From Rhizobium leguminosarum (GTDB lineage: Bacteria > Pseudomonadota > Alphaproteobacteria > Rhizobiales > Rhizobiaceae), in contig NZ_CP025012.1 in assembly GCF_002953715.1 (NCBI RefSeq), forward strand, positions 558,001 to 622,000: 64,000 nucleotides of DNA, read 5' to 3'. Under the pieces are notes generated by a model that saw only the letters and a list, made by a program, of their open reading frames with translations, was not told where the DNA came from and did not search any database. A program made the translations under genes and the position numbers. Numbering within the stretch: position 1 is the first letter of the stretch; the number at the start of each line of letters is the position of its first letter. This document shows positions 26,039-35,178 of this stretch, piece after piece.

Positions 26039-26995
26039 ATGTCAGCTATCCCAGACCATATGAACCCGAAGCGCTCCTTCCAGGCGCTGATCCTGAACCT
26101 GCATAACTACTGGGCGGACAAGGGTTGCGCGGTGCTGCAGCCTTACGACATGGAAGTCGGCGCCGGCACCTTCCATCCGGCCACCACGCTGCGCGCCCTC
26201 GGCCCCAAGCCGTGGAAGGCGGCTTACGTCCAGCCGTCGCGTCGCCCGTCCGACGGCCGCTATGGCGAGAACCCGAACCGGCTGCAGCATTATTACCAAT
26301 ACCAGGTCATCCTCAAGCCGAACCCGCCGAACCTGCAGGAGCTTTATCTCGGCTCGCTGGCGGCGATCGGCCTCGATCCGCTGCTGCATGATATCCGTTT
26401 CGTCGAGGACGACTGGGAAAGCCCGACACTCGGCGCCTGGGGCCTCGGCTGGGAATGCTGGTGCGATGGCATGGAAGTCTCGCAGTTCACCTATTTTCAG
26501 CAGGTCTGCGGCATCGAATGCTCGCCCGTCGCCGGCGAACTCACCTATGGTCTCGAACGCCTCGCCATGTATGTCCAGGGCGTCGACAATGTGTACGATC
26601 TGAACTTCAACGGCCGCGACGGCGACGAGAAGATCAGCTATGGCGATGTCTTCCTGCAGGCCGAGCAGGAATATTCGCGCCATAATTTCGAATTCGCCAA
26701 TACCGAGATGCTGCATCGCCATTTCGTCGATGCTGAAAAGGAATGCCGGGCGCTGCTCGATGCCGGCGCGCCCGGCGACAACGCCAACCAGCGCCTGCAC
26801 AAATGCGTCTTCCCGGCCTACGACCAGTGCATCAAGGCAAGCCATGTCTTCAACCTGCTCGACGCCCGCGGCGTCATCTCGGTCACCGAGCGCCAGAGCT
26901 ATATCCTGCGCGTGCGCACGCTCGCAAAGGCCTGTGGCGAAGCCTTCCTGCTGACCGATGCCGGCGGCGTCAACCTGGCCAAAGAGGCGGCGTAA
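26039..26995 (+). CDS. glyQ: Glycine--tRNA ligase alpha subunit
   Basis: 318-residue alpha subunit of the heterotetrameric (alpha2beta2) glycyl-tRNA synthetase, holding the catalytic core. It is highly conserved throughout ([50 protein letters not shown]). The beta-subunit gene glyS is about 10.6 kb away on the opposite strand (37628-39742), unlike the usual adjacent glyQS. Start ATG 26039; a second ATG at residue 8 is possible. Confidence 0.96.
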   Translation: MSAIPDHMNPKRSFQALILNLHNYWADKGCAVLQPYDMEVGAGTFHPATTLRALGPKPWKAAYVQPSRRPSDGRYGENPNRLQHYYQYQVILKPNPPNLQELYLGSLAAIGLDPLLHDIRFVEDDWESPTLGAWGLGWECWCDGMEVSQFTYFQQVCGIECSPVAGELTYGLERLAMYVQGVDNVYDLNFNGRDGDEKISYGDVFLQAEQEYSRHNFEFANTEMLHRHFVDAEKECRALLDAGAPGDNANQRLHKCVFPAYDQCIKASHVFNLLDARGVISVTERQSYILRVRTLAKACGEAFLLTDAGGVNLAKEAA

Positions 26996-27163
26996 AAGCC
27001 GTCTCGAAAAATTCCGTCGCTTCTGGAGCTAGGCTTCTTTTGTATTGCGTGAACCGCCCCCACATTGTCTTATTGGGTGTTGCGGTCAGGTATAGCTTCG
27101 GTATCTCTTTTGAAGAGCGATATTCTTTATTTTAAAATCTCATTTGAAAATTGCGCAGGCAGG

Positions 27164-28942
27164 ATGCCGCGAATTTTCTCATGGCTGTTGTCATGTGCAA
27201 TTCTTGTCTTGCTGACCTCGTGCAGCGATTTTGACAAGGAGTTCGCCGTTCAGTCGGCAAAAACTACGATCGAAATTTCTACCGACGGCACTGCTTTGGT
27301 GTCGGAAAGTTTTGATATCCTGGTCAAGAAGGCGGAAAACTACGGCGGCGTTTACGTTGATATCCCTCAACGTTTCAAGGATGCGTCAGGCGGGGTTCAC
27401 TGGCGAGATTTCGGTCTGGTCGCAGCCCGGCGTGACGGATCCGACGAATATTATTTCAAAGAAAACAACGTGCCGGGCTATTCGATCTATATCGGCAAGG
27501 AGCACTGCAAACGCTGCCCTGCTGATCTGTTCACCGGCGTCACAAAGATCCAGATCGCTTACCGGCTCGGCCGTCTGGTCCGTCAGGAAGGCGATCACCA
27601 GGTTCTTTTCCTGCCGGCCTATATGGGCCGTGTCCATGACCAGGGCGCCAGAAAAACGCTTACTCTAAGGGTGCCGCCCGGCGGTGCGGTGCGCCCTTCG
27701 CGCGATGATCCGGCGACCTATGAGACCATACAGAGGGCACCGGATGAGTTTGTGGTGTCTATCGCGGCAGGCAAGGGGGATCGGGTTCTGCCGGATATCG
27801 AGATCGAATATCCCGGAGGAACTTTTCTGGGCGGAACGAGCGATAGGCGGATGCGGTGGTGGCTTTCGGATCACTTTCTCCCATTCCTAAGCATTTTAGG
27901 GCCGCTGATCGTCGGTCTGGTTGTTATCCTCAAATTTCGACCTTCGTGGCTTTTGCCTGCACCATTGATAGTTGTCGACATCAAAATGACGGAGAGCATA
28001 TCCCCGGCTCTGGCTGCCTATCTGTTCCTGAACTGGAAGGCAGACGCGGCAAAAGCGGCCTTCATGGCGTCTGTCTGCCATCTCGCAGTGAAGCGAACGC
28101 TTCGCGTTTCCAGCCTGGATGAAAATGCGGAGGCCTCGGACTTATTGGCAAAGCACGAGCGCAGGAAGGGCAAGGCGGGTCGCGCCAAATGGTATGGCCT
28201 TCCGGCTGCGACGCGTTTGGTGTTCGGGCGAATTGGGAAGGAGCGGCCTGTCGGTGATCGGCGCAGAGTTAAAAATGCCCGGCCTGATGTGAGAGATGAA
28301 CTACACAGAACAGTTACTGAGGAATATCAGAAGGTCAGAGGCACAGATCGGTGGAGCTTGGCGGCTGTAGTCTCAATTCTGGCTCTTGGTGTTGCCGTCG
28401 CTTTTTTCTCGGGCCTCCTGCTCTTTTCGGCCTCCATCTGCGGTATCTTATTGATATCTCTTATTTTCGCGATAGCGTTTCTGCATCCAGAACGGCTGTC
28501 TGTCCACACCAACTTTAGGCAGACGGTCAGTCTTTATGTGACGCTCCCGGCGCTAATGATTCTCGCGCTTTGCTATATTGGTATGACTAAGGTTATCAGC
28601 GAACAGCAGCCATATCTGGCGGCGATTTTGTTGGACATTATCGGCATTGTCATTGTTCTGGCAATGCTGCGCATGCCAACGCCGAAGCAGCGGCAGATTC
28701 ACAGTAACATGCTCATCTTGAACCGTTATTTCCGCGGTGAGATCGATGGCCCGGCAATGTCGGTCGAATGCTACGAGCATTATCTCCCTTTCGCAGTCGC
28801 GCTTGACGTCGAACAACGCTGGACCGAACGCTTCAATCTCTGGCGAGCGAGCGAAAAGATGGATGCCTATGCTCCTGATTGGCTGATAGTCTCTCAGACG
28901 GACGGTATTATCAAAGTCTCATCGAAATCGGCCGAAGAATGA
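27164..28942 (+). CDS. DUF2207-like membrane lipoprotein, divergent
   Basis: 592 residues. The lipoprotein signal peptide has lipobox LTSC (cysteine near residue 20). A beta-rich exported domain follows (about 25-225), then a membrane helix (about 245-262), a cytoplasmic stretch, two or three further helices (about 395-500), and a C-terminal segment with LPFAVALDVEQRW. That segment and the ISPALAAYLFL stretch match the second DUF2207 protein downstream ([22 protein letters not shown]), so the two are distant paralogues. It lacks the Gly-rich tail. Its base composition is visibly more A/T than its neighbours. Function unknown. ATG 27164 follows GCAGG. Confidence 0.75.
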   Translation: MPRIFSWLLSCAILVLLTSCSDFDKEFAVQSAKTTIEISTDGTALVSESFDILVKKAENYGGVYVDIPQRFKDASGGVHWRDFGLVAARRDGSDEYYFKENNVPGYSIYIGKEHCKRCPADLFTGVTKIQIAYRLGRLVRQEGDHQVLFLPAYMGRVHDQGARKTLTLRVPPGGAVRPSRDDPATYETIQRAPDEFVVSIAAGKGDRVLPDIEIEYPGGTFLGGTSDRRMRWWLSDHFLPFLSILGPLIVGLVVILKFRPSWLLPAPLIVVDIKMTESISPALAAYLFLNWKADAAKAAFMASVCHLAVKRTLRVSSLDENAEASDLLAKHERRKGKAGRAKWYGLPAATRLVFGRIGKERPVGDRRRVKNARPDVRDELHRTVTEEYQKVRGTDRWSLAAVVSILALGVAVAFFSGLLLFSASICGILLISLIFAIAFLHPERLSVHTNFRQTVSLYVTLPALMILALCYIGMTKVISEQQPYLAAILLDIIGIVIVLAMLRMPTPKQRQIHSNMLILNRYFRGEIDGPAMSVECYEHYLPFAVALDVEQRWTERFNLWRASEKMDAYAPDWLIVSQTDGIIKVSSKSAEE

Positions 28943-29011
28943 CTGCGCCAAGATGACTTTGTTATGCCGAACCACTAACGTGCGATCATCAAATCGGGGG
29001 AGCTCATCTGC

Positions 29012-29563
29012 ATGTATGTGATACTCGCTATTATCGTTGTCATCGCGCTCTATCTCATCTTCGTCTACAACGGCCTGGTTCGCGCGCGTCAGATGGCGGA
29101 AGAGGCCTGGTCGGGCATCGACGTCCAGCTCAAGCGCCGCGCCGACCTGATCCCGAACCTGATCGAGACGGTCAAGGGTTATGCCGCTCATGAAAAGTCG
29201 ACGCTGGAAGAGGTGGTTGAGCTCCGCAACAAGGCGCAGGCCGTGCCATCAGGCGATGTGGCCGGCAGGGCGCAGGCGGAAGGTCTGCTCGGCCAGGCGC
29301 TCGGCCGCGTCATCGCGCTTGCCGAGGCCTATCCGGATCTCAAGGCCAATCAGAACTTTGCCGAGCTGCAGGCCTCGCTGGAAACGATGGAAGGCGAACT
29401 GCAGATGGCGCGGCGTTATTACAACGGTGCGGCCCGCGACCTGAACGTCAAGGTCGAAAGCTTCCCGTCCAATCTCGTCGCCGGCCAGTTCGGCTTTGCC
29501 AAGCGGGAATATTTCGAAATCACCAACGAAGCCGACCGCGCCGTCCCCACCGTGAAATTCTGA
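29012..29563 (+). CDS. lemA: LemA family protein
   Basis: 183 residues: one N-terminal membrane helix (2-20) and an extended helical domain with the family signatures AEEAWSGIDVQLKRRADLIPNL and QMARRYYNGAARDLN. LemA proteins are anchored in the inner membrane and often stand beside DUF2207 or TPM-domain genes. Here it lies between the DUF2207-like lipoprotein and aroA on the same strand. A good GGGGGAG ribosome site precedes the ATG. Biochemical role unknown. Confidence 0.9.
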   Translation: MYVILAIIVVIALYLIFVYNGLVRARQMAEEAWSGIDVQLKRRADLIPNLIETVKGYAAHEKSTLEEVVELRNKAQAVPSGDVAGRAQAEGLLGQALGRVIALAEAYPDLKANQNFAELQASLETMEGELQMARRYYNGAARDLNVKVESFPSNLVAGQFGFAKREYFEITNEADRAVPTVKF

Positions 29564-29652
29564 CGATCCGGCATTTTGCCTTTGCCAGAAAGCGATTAAG
29601 AGCAAGGGCAGATTGCGGCCGGTAATGGTCGCCTTATGGACGGAAGAACAGC

Positions 29653-30915
29653 ATGACACGCACAGCCAAACTCACGATCATCCCGCCGGGCAAGCCGCTT
29701 TCGGGCCGCGCCATGCCGCCGGGCTCCAAGTCGATCACCAATCGCGCCCTGCTGCTCGCGGGCCTTGCGAAGGGCACCAGCCGACTGACCGGGGCGCTGA
29801 AGAGCGACGATACGCGGTATATGGCCGAAGCGCTGCGTGCCATGGGGGTTTCGATCGACGAGCCTGACGATACCACCTTCGTCGTTACCGGCAGCGGCAG
29901 GCTGCTGCCGCCGAAGGCACCACTCTTTCTCGGCAATGCCGGCACGGCGACACGCTTCCTCACGGCGGCTGCGGCTCTGGTCGACGGCACCGTCATCGTC
30001 GATGGCGACGAACATATGCGCAAGCGCCCGATCGGCCCGTTGGTCGAGGCGATGCGCACGCTCGGCATCGACGTGAGTGCCGAGACCGGTTGCCCGCCGG
30101 TCACCGTCAAGGGCACCGGCCGCTTCCAGGCCGACCGCATCCGCATCGATGGCGGCCTGTCCAGCCAGTATGTCTCCGCGCTGCTGATGATGGCGGCCGG
30201 CGGCGACCGGCCGGTCGACATCGAACTCGTCGGTGAGGATATCGGCGCGCTCGGCTATATCGATCTGACCACGGCGGCGATGAAGGCTTTCGGCGCCAAG
30301 GTCGAGAAGACCAGCCCGGTCACCTGGCGCGTCGAGCCGACCGGCTACCGCGCTGCCGACTTCATCGTCGAGCCCGATGCTTCGGCTGCGACCTATCTCT
30401 GGGCCGCCGAGGTCCTCACCGGCGGCACGATCGATCTCGGTGTTCCCTCCGATACCTTCTCGCAGCCGGATGCGCGCGCCTATGACATCATCGCCAAATT
30501 CCCGCATCTGCCGGCAGAGATCGACGGCTCGCAGATGCAGGATGCCGTTCCGACCCTTGCCGTGCTTGCCGCCTTCAACCAGACGCCGGTTCGCTTCGTC
30601 GGCATCGCCAATCTGCGCGTCAAGGAATGCGATCGCATCCGGGCGCTCTCGACCGGCCTCAACCGCATTGTTTCAGGCCTTGCCCGCGAAGAAGGCGACG
30701 ATCTGATCGTGCAGTCCGATCCCGCACTTGCGGGCAGGCATCTGCCGGCGGAGATCGACAGCTTCGCCGATCATCGCATCGCCATGAGTTTCGCGCTCGC
30801 CGGGCTGAAGATCGACGGCATCACCATTCTCGATCCCGATTGCGTCGGCAAGACCTTCCCCGCCTATTGGCGGACGCTGGCAGCACTCGGCGTGACCTAT
30901 CAGGACAACGATTGA
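29653..30915 (+). CDS. aroA: EPSP synthase family protein (3-phosphoshikimate 1-carboxyvinyltransferase)
   Basis: 420 residues of the EPSP synthase fold; the reaction joins phosphoenolpyruvate to shikimate 3-phosphate. Family motifs are present: PGSKSITNRALLLAG, LFLGNAGTATR, LRVKECDRIRALS and DHRIAMSFALAG. Two departures are visible: the Pro after the GNAGTAxR motif in E. coli AroA is Phe here, and RIKESDR reads RVKECDR. It is not of the CP4 (class II) type found in Agrobacterium. It sits between lemA and a DUF2207 gene, far from the usual aroA-cmk-rpsA locus, so it may be a second EPSP synthase or a paralogue with a changed role. Confidence 0.85.
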   Translation: MTRTAKLTIIPPGKPLSGRAMPPGSKSITNRALLLAGLAKGTSRLTGALKSDDTRYMAEALRAMGVSIDEPDDTTFVVTGSGRLLPPKAPLFLGNAGTATRFLTAAAALVDGTVIVDGDEHMRKRPIGPLVEAMRTLGIDVSAETGCPPVTVKGTGRFQADRIRIDGGLSSQYVSALLMMAAGGDRPVDIELVGEDIGALGYIDLTTAAMKAFGAKVEKTSPVTWRVEPTGYRAADFIVEPDASAATYLWAAEVLTGGTIDLGVPSDTFSQPDARAYDIIAKFPHLPAEIDGSQMQDAVPTLAVLAAFNQTPVRFVGIANLRVKECDRIRALSTGLNRIVSGLAREEGDDLIVQSDPALAGRHLPAEIDSFADHRIAMSFALAGLKIDGITILDPDCVGKTFPAYWRTLAALGVTYQDND

Positions 30916-30951
30916 CGAAACGCAGCCGAGGCTGCCGGCGGGGAGACAGGG

Positions 30952-32886
30952 ATGGGGCGTCGGTTTTTCGGATTTTGCTTTGCACTGCTGTTGATGCTCG
31001 CCGCCCCGGTGGCCTTTGCCGCCGAGGTGATCGACAGTTTCGCCTCCGACATTACGCTCGAAAAAACCGGTGCGATGGCGGTGACGGAAACGATCACCGT
31101 CAATGCCGAAGGCAATCAGATCAACCACGGCATCTTCCGTGATTTCCCGCTCTATTTCACCGATGCCGCGGGCCGCCGCCGCAGCGTCGATTTCGATATG
31201 GTGTCGGTCCAGCGCGATGGCGATAACGAGCCCTGGCACACCGAATCGATATCAGGCGGCATCCGCATCTATGCCGGTTCTGCCGATGTGACCGTGACGC
31301 CGGGCCGTCATCGATACGTCTTCACCTACAGGACCAATCGCCAGATCCGCTATTTCGACGATCACGACGAACTCTATTGGAACGTCACCGGCAATGGCTG
31401 GATCTTCCCGATCCGCTCGGCCACCGCAACGGTGAAGCTGCCGCCCGGCGTCGGCGCGACGGAGACGGCCTTCTTCACCGGCCCTCAGGGCGCGACGGAA
31501 AAGAATGCCCGCGTCAGCGAGAGCGGCGCTGGCCTGGTCTTTTCCACCATTGCGCCGCTCGATGCCCACGAGGGCCTCACCTTCGCGATCCGCATGCCGA
31601 AGGGTTCGATCGATCCGCCGAGCGCGGATATGGAAAGCGCCTGGTGGCTGAAGGACAACCGCAATTATTTCATCGGCTTCGGCGGCCTGATCCTCGTTTT
31701 CGCCTATTACACGCGCTCCTGGCTGAAGGTCGGCCGCGATCCCGCCCGTGGCGTCGTCGTGCCACGCTGGGACGCGCCTGATGGTATCTCGCCGGCGCTG
31801 GTCAACTATATCGACAATAAGGGCTTCTCCGGAGAGGGCTGGACGGCGCTGTCTGCCACTGCGCTCAATCTTGCCGTCCGCGGCTACGTCAAGCTCGAAG
31901 ACCTGAAGAATTCGATCGTCATCCAAGGCACCGGCAAGCCGCTCGGCAAGGAGAAATTCCAGGCCGGCGAAATCGAACTGCTGAAGGTTGCCGGCGGTGC
32001 CGGCTCGACGCTTACGATCGACAAGGCCAATGGCGAGCGGGTGAAGTCCGTCGGCCAGGCCTTCCGCTCGGCGATCGAGAAGGAGCATCGCGGCAAATAT
32101 TACAATTCCAACCTGGCCTATACCGTAGGCGGCATCGCGCTCAGCGCAGCCGCCCTGGTGATCCTGTTCGTTTTCGGTTCGCTGGCGCCCGATACCATCG
32201 CGCTGATGCTGATCCCGATCGCCATCTCGGTCTTCGTTGCAGTGTTCGCCGCCGGCCTCGTCAGGTCGCTACATCGCGGCAAATCACTGTTCGGCAAGAT
32301 CATCGCCATCATCGCCGCCGCCGTCGGCGTCTTCGTCGGCATCGGCATTCTGGCGACCATGGTCCTGGCGCTTGCCTCCTCGCTAGTGGAACTGCACGAA
32401 ACGCCGATGCTCTTTGCCGTCGGCGGCATCGCGCTTTTGAACATCCTCTATTTCTTCATCATGGGCGCGCCGACCCCGCTCGGCGCCAAGATGATGGATG
32501 GCATAGACGGTCTGCGCCAGTATCTGACGCTTGCCGAGAAGGACCGGATGAACACGGCAGGCGCGCCGGAAATGTCGCCGCGGCATTTCGAGACGCTGCT
32601 GCCCTATGCGGTGGCGCTCGGCGTCGAAAAGCCTTGGTCGCGCACTTTCGAAACCTGGCTTGCGGCCGCCGCCGCCGGCGCGGCTGCTGCCTATGCGCCC
32701 GCCTGGTATGCCGGCAATTTCAACAGCGGCAGCTTTTCCGATCGTATCGGCGGCTTTTCCTCGTCCATGGCCTCGACCATCGCGTCGACGATTCCCGCGC
32801 CGCCGCCGTCGAGCTCATCCTCTGGTTTTTCCGGCGGCGGCTCGTCGGGCGGCGGTGGCGGAGGCGGGGGAGGCGGGGGCTGGTAA
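30952..32886 (+). CDS. DUF2207 (YciQ-like) membrane protein
   Basis: 644 residues: signal peptide ([17 protein letters not shown]), exported beta-rich DUF2207 domain (about 25-220) with [15 protein letters not shown], a membrane helix near 240-258, cytoplasmic stretch, further helices (about 395-505), and a C-terminal Ser/Gly run ending GGGGW. The glycine tail is typical of DUF2207 and TPM-domain proteins. Same-strand neighbours are LemA, AroA and the divergent DUF2207 lipoprotein. Function unknown; a membrane-protein quality or stress role is only a guess. Confidence 0.88.
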   Translation: MGRRFFGFCFALLLMLAAPVAFAAEVIDSFASDITLEKTGAMAVTETITVNAEGNQINHGIFRDFPLYFTDAAGRRRSVDFDMVSVQRDGDNEPWHTESISGGIRIYAGSADVTVTPGRHRYVFTYRTNRQIRYFDDHDELYWNVTGNGWIFPIRSATATVKLPPGVGATETAFFTGPQGATEKNARVSESGAGLVFSTIAPLDAHEGLTFAIRMPKGSIDPPSADMESAWWLKDNRNYFIGFGGLILVFAYYTRSWLKVGRDPARGVVVPRWDAPDGISPALVNYIDNKGFSGEGWTALSATALNLAVRGYVKLEDLKNSIVIQGTGKPLGKEKFQAGEIELLKVAGGAGSTLTIDKANGERVKSVGQAFRSAIEKEHRGKYYNSNLAYTVGGIALSAAALVILFVFGSLAPDTIALMLIPIAISVFVAVFAAGLVRSLHRGKSLFGKIIAIIAAAVGVFVGIGILATMVLALASSLVELHETPMLFAVGGIALLNILYFFIMGAPTPLGAKMMDGIDGLRQYLTLAEKDRMNTAGAPEMSPRHFETLLPYAVALGVEKPWSRTFETWLAAAAAGAAAAYAPAWYAGNFNSGSFSDRIGGFSSSMASTIASTIPAPPPSSSSSGFSGGGSSGGGGGGGGGGGW

Positions 32887-32951
32887 GCTTTCCCGCTTGA
32901 CCTTTCGGCCCTTGGCCCTTAACCGCCAGACAGAAAAGGAAAGGGTCGCGC

Positions 32952-34229
32952 ATGAAGGTTCTGTTGATCGGATCGGGCGGACGCGAGCATGCGCTCGCCT
33001 GGAAGCTGGCGCAATCGCCGTTGATGACGGAATTCTACGCCGCACCCGGCAATCCCGGCATTGCCGAACACGCCGTCCTCGTGCCGGTTGATATCGAGGA
33101 TCACGAAGCGGTCGCGGCCTTCTGCAAGGACAAGGCGATCGATTTCGTCGTCGTCGGCCCGGAGGCGCCGCTGGTTGCCGGCCTCGCTGACCGGCTGCGC
33201 GCCGATGGCCTGGCGGTCTTCGGTCCCTCCGCTGCCGCAGCCCAGCTCGAGGGCTCCAAAGGCTTCACCAAGGATATTTGCGCCCGCTACGACATCCCGA
33301 CAGGCGCCTACCAGCGCTTCAACAATGGACCGAAGGCCAAAGCCTATATCCGCGCCGAGGGTGTGCCGATCGTCGTCAAGGCCGATGGTCTTGCCGCCGG
33401 CAAGGGCGTGACGGTTGCGATGACGCTGGACGAGGCGCTGGCGGCGGTCGACGACTGCTTCGAAGGCGCCTTTGGCGCTGCCGGCGCCGAAGTCGTCGTC
33501 GAAGCCTATCTCGATGGCGAGGAAGCGAGCTTCTTCTGCCTCTGCGATGGCAAACATGCGCTGCCGCTCGCAACCGCCCAGGATCACAAGCGGGTGGGCG
33601 AGGGCGATACCGGCGTCAATACCGGTGGCATGGGCGCCTATTCGCCGGCGCCTGTCATGACCGCCGAAATGGTCGAGCGGACGATGAAGGAGATCATCGA
33701 ACCGACGATGCGCGGCATGGCCGAAAGCGGTCATCCCTTCTCTGGCGTCTTTTTCGCCGGGCTGATGATCACCAAGAAGGGGCCGGAGCTGATCGAATAC
33801 AATGTCCGTTTCGGCGACCCCGAATGCCAGGTGATGATGATGCGGTTGAAGAGCGATCTGCTGCCGCTGCTGCTCGCCACCGCCAACGGCACGCTCGATC
33901 AGGTCAAGGCCGAATGGAACGACGATCCGGCGCTGACGGTGGTCATGGCCTCCAAGGGTTATCCCGGTGCCTACGAGAAGAATACGCCGATCCTCTCCCT
34001 GCCTGATGCAGGCGAGGGCGAGAAGGTGTTTCATGCCGGCACGGCTCTGAAGGACGGCACACTGGTTGCGACTGGCGGCCGCGTGCTGAACGTCACCGCG
34101 TCAGGCGGCACGGTCGCCGAGGCCAAGAACCGCGCCTACGCGCTGCTCGACAGGGTGAGATGGGAAAACGGCTTCTGCCGGCGCGACATCGGCTGGCGGG
34201 CGATCGAGCGCGAAACCGGCTCGGAATGA
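32952..34229 (+). CDS. purD: Phosphoribosylamine--glycine ligase
   Basis: 425-residue ATP-grasp enzyme of purine synthesis that joins glycine to phosphoribosylamine. It begins [19 protein letters not shown] and shows [26 protein letters not shown] and [14 protein letters not shown]. Length is normal. It follows the DUF2207 gene by 65 bases on the same strand and may be read from its own promoter. Ribosome site AAAGGAAAGGG. Confidence 0.96.
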   Translation: MKVLLIGSGGREHALAWKLAQSPLMTEFYAAPGNPGIAEHAVLVPVDIEDHEAVAAFCKDKAIDFVVVGPEAPLVAGLADRLRADGLAVFGPSAAAAQLEGSKGFTKDICARYDIPTGAYQRFNNGPKAKAYIRAEGVPIVVKADGLAAGKGVTVAMTLDEALAAVDDCFEGAFGAAGAEVVVEAYLDGEEASFFCLCDGKHALPLATAQDHKRVGEGDTGVNTGGMGAYSPAPVMTAEMVERTMKEIIEPTMRGMAESGHPFSGVFFAGLMITKKGPELIEYNVRFGDPECQVMMMRLKSDLLPLLLATANGTLDQVKAEWNDDPALTVVMASKGYPGAYEKNTPILSLPDAGEGEKVFHAGTALKDGTLVATGGRVLNVTASGGTVAEAKNRAYALLDRVRWENGFCRRDIGWRAIERETGSE

Positions 34230-34328
34230 GTATAAACCCGCCCGTTCTTTAAATTTTTACCCTTTCCCCTGACGGGATGGAAACAAAGCTGCGCTATACC
34301 GCTCCCAAGATGAGACGGAGTGGCATTG

Positions 34329-34790
34329 ATGCGTCAGATTTTCCTCGGTGCGGCAATCCTGTTAATGGCAGGCTCTGCGATGGCGTCCTCGATAGAGGTG
34401 GTCGGCAAAACTGCGCCGCGCACTGAAGGCAGCATCGTCACCGAAACCTGCGCCGATTGCCCGCCGCTCCAGGCCGAACTGACCAAGAAGGACTATACGG
34501 TGCCGGAGCTGAAGCCCGGCGTCCTCCAGGCGAGTGAAATCCGCGATGTCGGCGGCGAAAAGAAGATTTACCGCACCGAAGGCTGGATGGGCGGCTCGCC
34601 GGTCGTCTTCGTCAGCAAGGCGACGCCTGAATCCATGATTGCCGCCGCGCCGCCGGCAGCGCCGGTAGACGGTATCGACATGAATGCAACCACCGCGGCC
34701 GTCATTGGCGGCGACGCCAGGCCCGTTGCGGCAGGTATGGCGGAACAACCGGCAGCAATTAACGTTTCCGAATTCAAGCTGCGTTTCTAA
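34329..34790 (+). CDS. Small exported protein, possibly HPE1-like
   Basis: 153 residues with a signal peptide (MRQIFLGAAILLMAGSAMAS). The mature part opens SIEVVGKTAPR and has a CADCPP cysteine pair. A central YRTEGWMGGSPVVFVSK stretch is followed by an Ala/Pro-rich tail. It resembles proteins named 'plant virulence effector HPE1-like' in rhizobia and agrobacteria, but this is from memory and uncertain. The start is ATG 34329, eight bases after ACGGAG; a GTG at 34320 is less likely. Two hairpin terminators follow. Confidence 0.7.
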   Translation: MRQIFLGAAILLMAGSAMASSIEVVGKTAPRTEGSIVTETCADCPPLQAELTKKDYTVPELKPGVLQASEIRDVGGEKKIYRTEGWMGGSPVVFVSKATPESMIAAAPPAAPVDGIDMNATTAAVIGGDARPVAAGMAEQPAAINVSEFKLRF

Positions 34791-34858
34791 AACATAAAGT
34801 TCCCTGCCCCTGGCCTGATCAAGGTTTCGATCGCTTGGGGTTCCACCACCGGTGGACT

Positions 34859-34899
34859 GAATGCACCCTCGATGAGCAGCGGGGGTGCATTCCTGTTTT
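34859..34899 (+). terminator. Rho-independent terminator after the small exported protein
   Basis: Perfect 10-bp stem GAATGCACCC/GGGTGCATTC (34859-34868 and 34883-34892) followed by CTGTTTTG. Confidence 0.75.
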
Positions 34900-34942
34900 G
34901 ATGCGCCGGGCACGCTGAGAATTCGAAAAGAAATGATATTCG

Positions 34943-34975
34943 ACCGCCGGATGAAAATCCGGCGGTTTTGCTTTG
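34943..34975 (+). terminator. Second, stronger terminator hairpin
   Basis: Perfect 10-bp stem ACCGCCGGAT/ATCCGGCGGT with a GAAA tetraloop (34943-34966) followed by TTTGCTTTG. It lies only 50 bp after another terminator, so it may end a separate short transcript. Confidence 0.8.
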
Positions 34976-35178
34976 TAAGCACCCCCGGATTTTTAGGGAA
35001 ATGCGCGTCGCGAATGATAAAATTAAAGCTTTTTTATAGGATGGGCATCAATTGTTGCTTACCCGGTCGCAGCATGTTTATTTTAGCAGCGGTAGACGCG
35101 TCGTCTTGTTTGGCGCGCTCGCACAGGCGGTAGAAAACCGCACCGGAATGCAGCTACCCATTCCCGTTGCGAGGCGTC
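34976..35178 (+). other. A/T-rich leader region of the chemoreceptor gene
   Basis: Part of a 388-bp gene-free stretch. After the two terminators an A/T-rich segment (about 35005-35060) probably carries the mcp promoter. No gene is seen. Confidence 0.45.
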
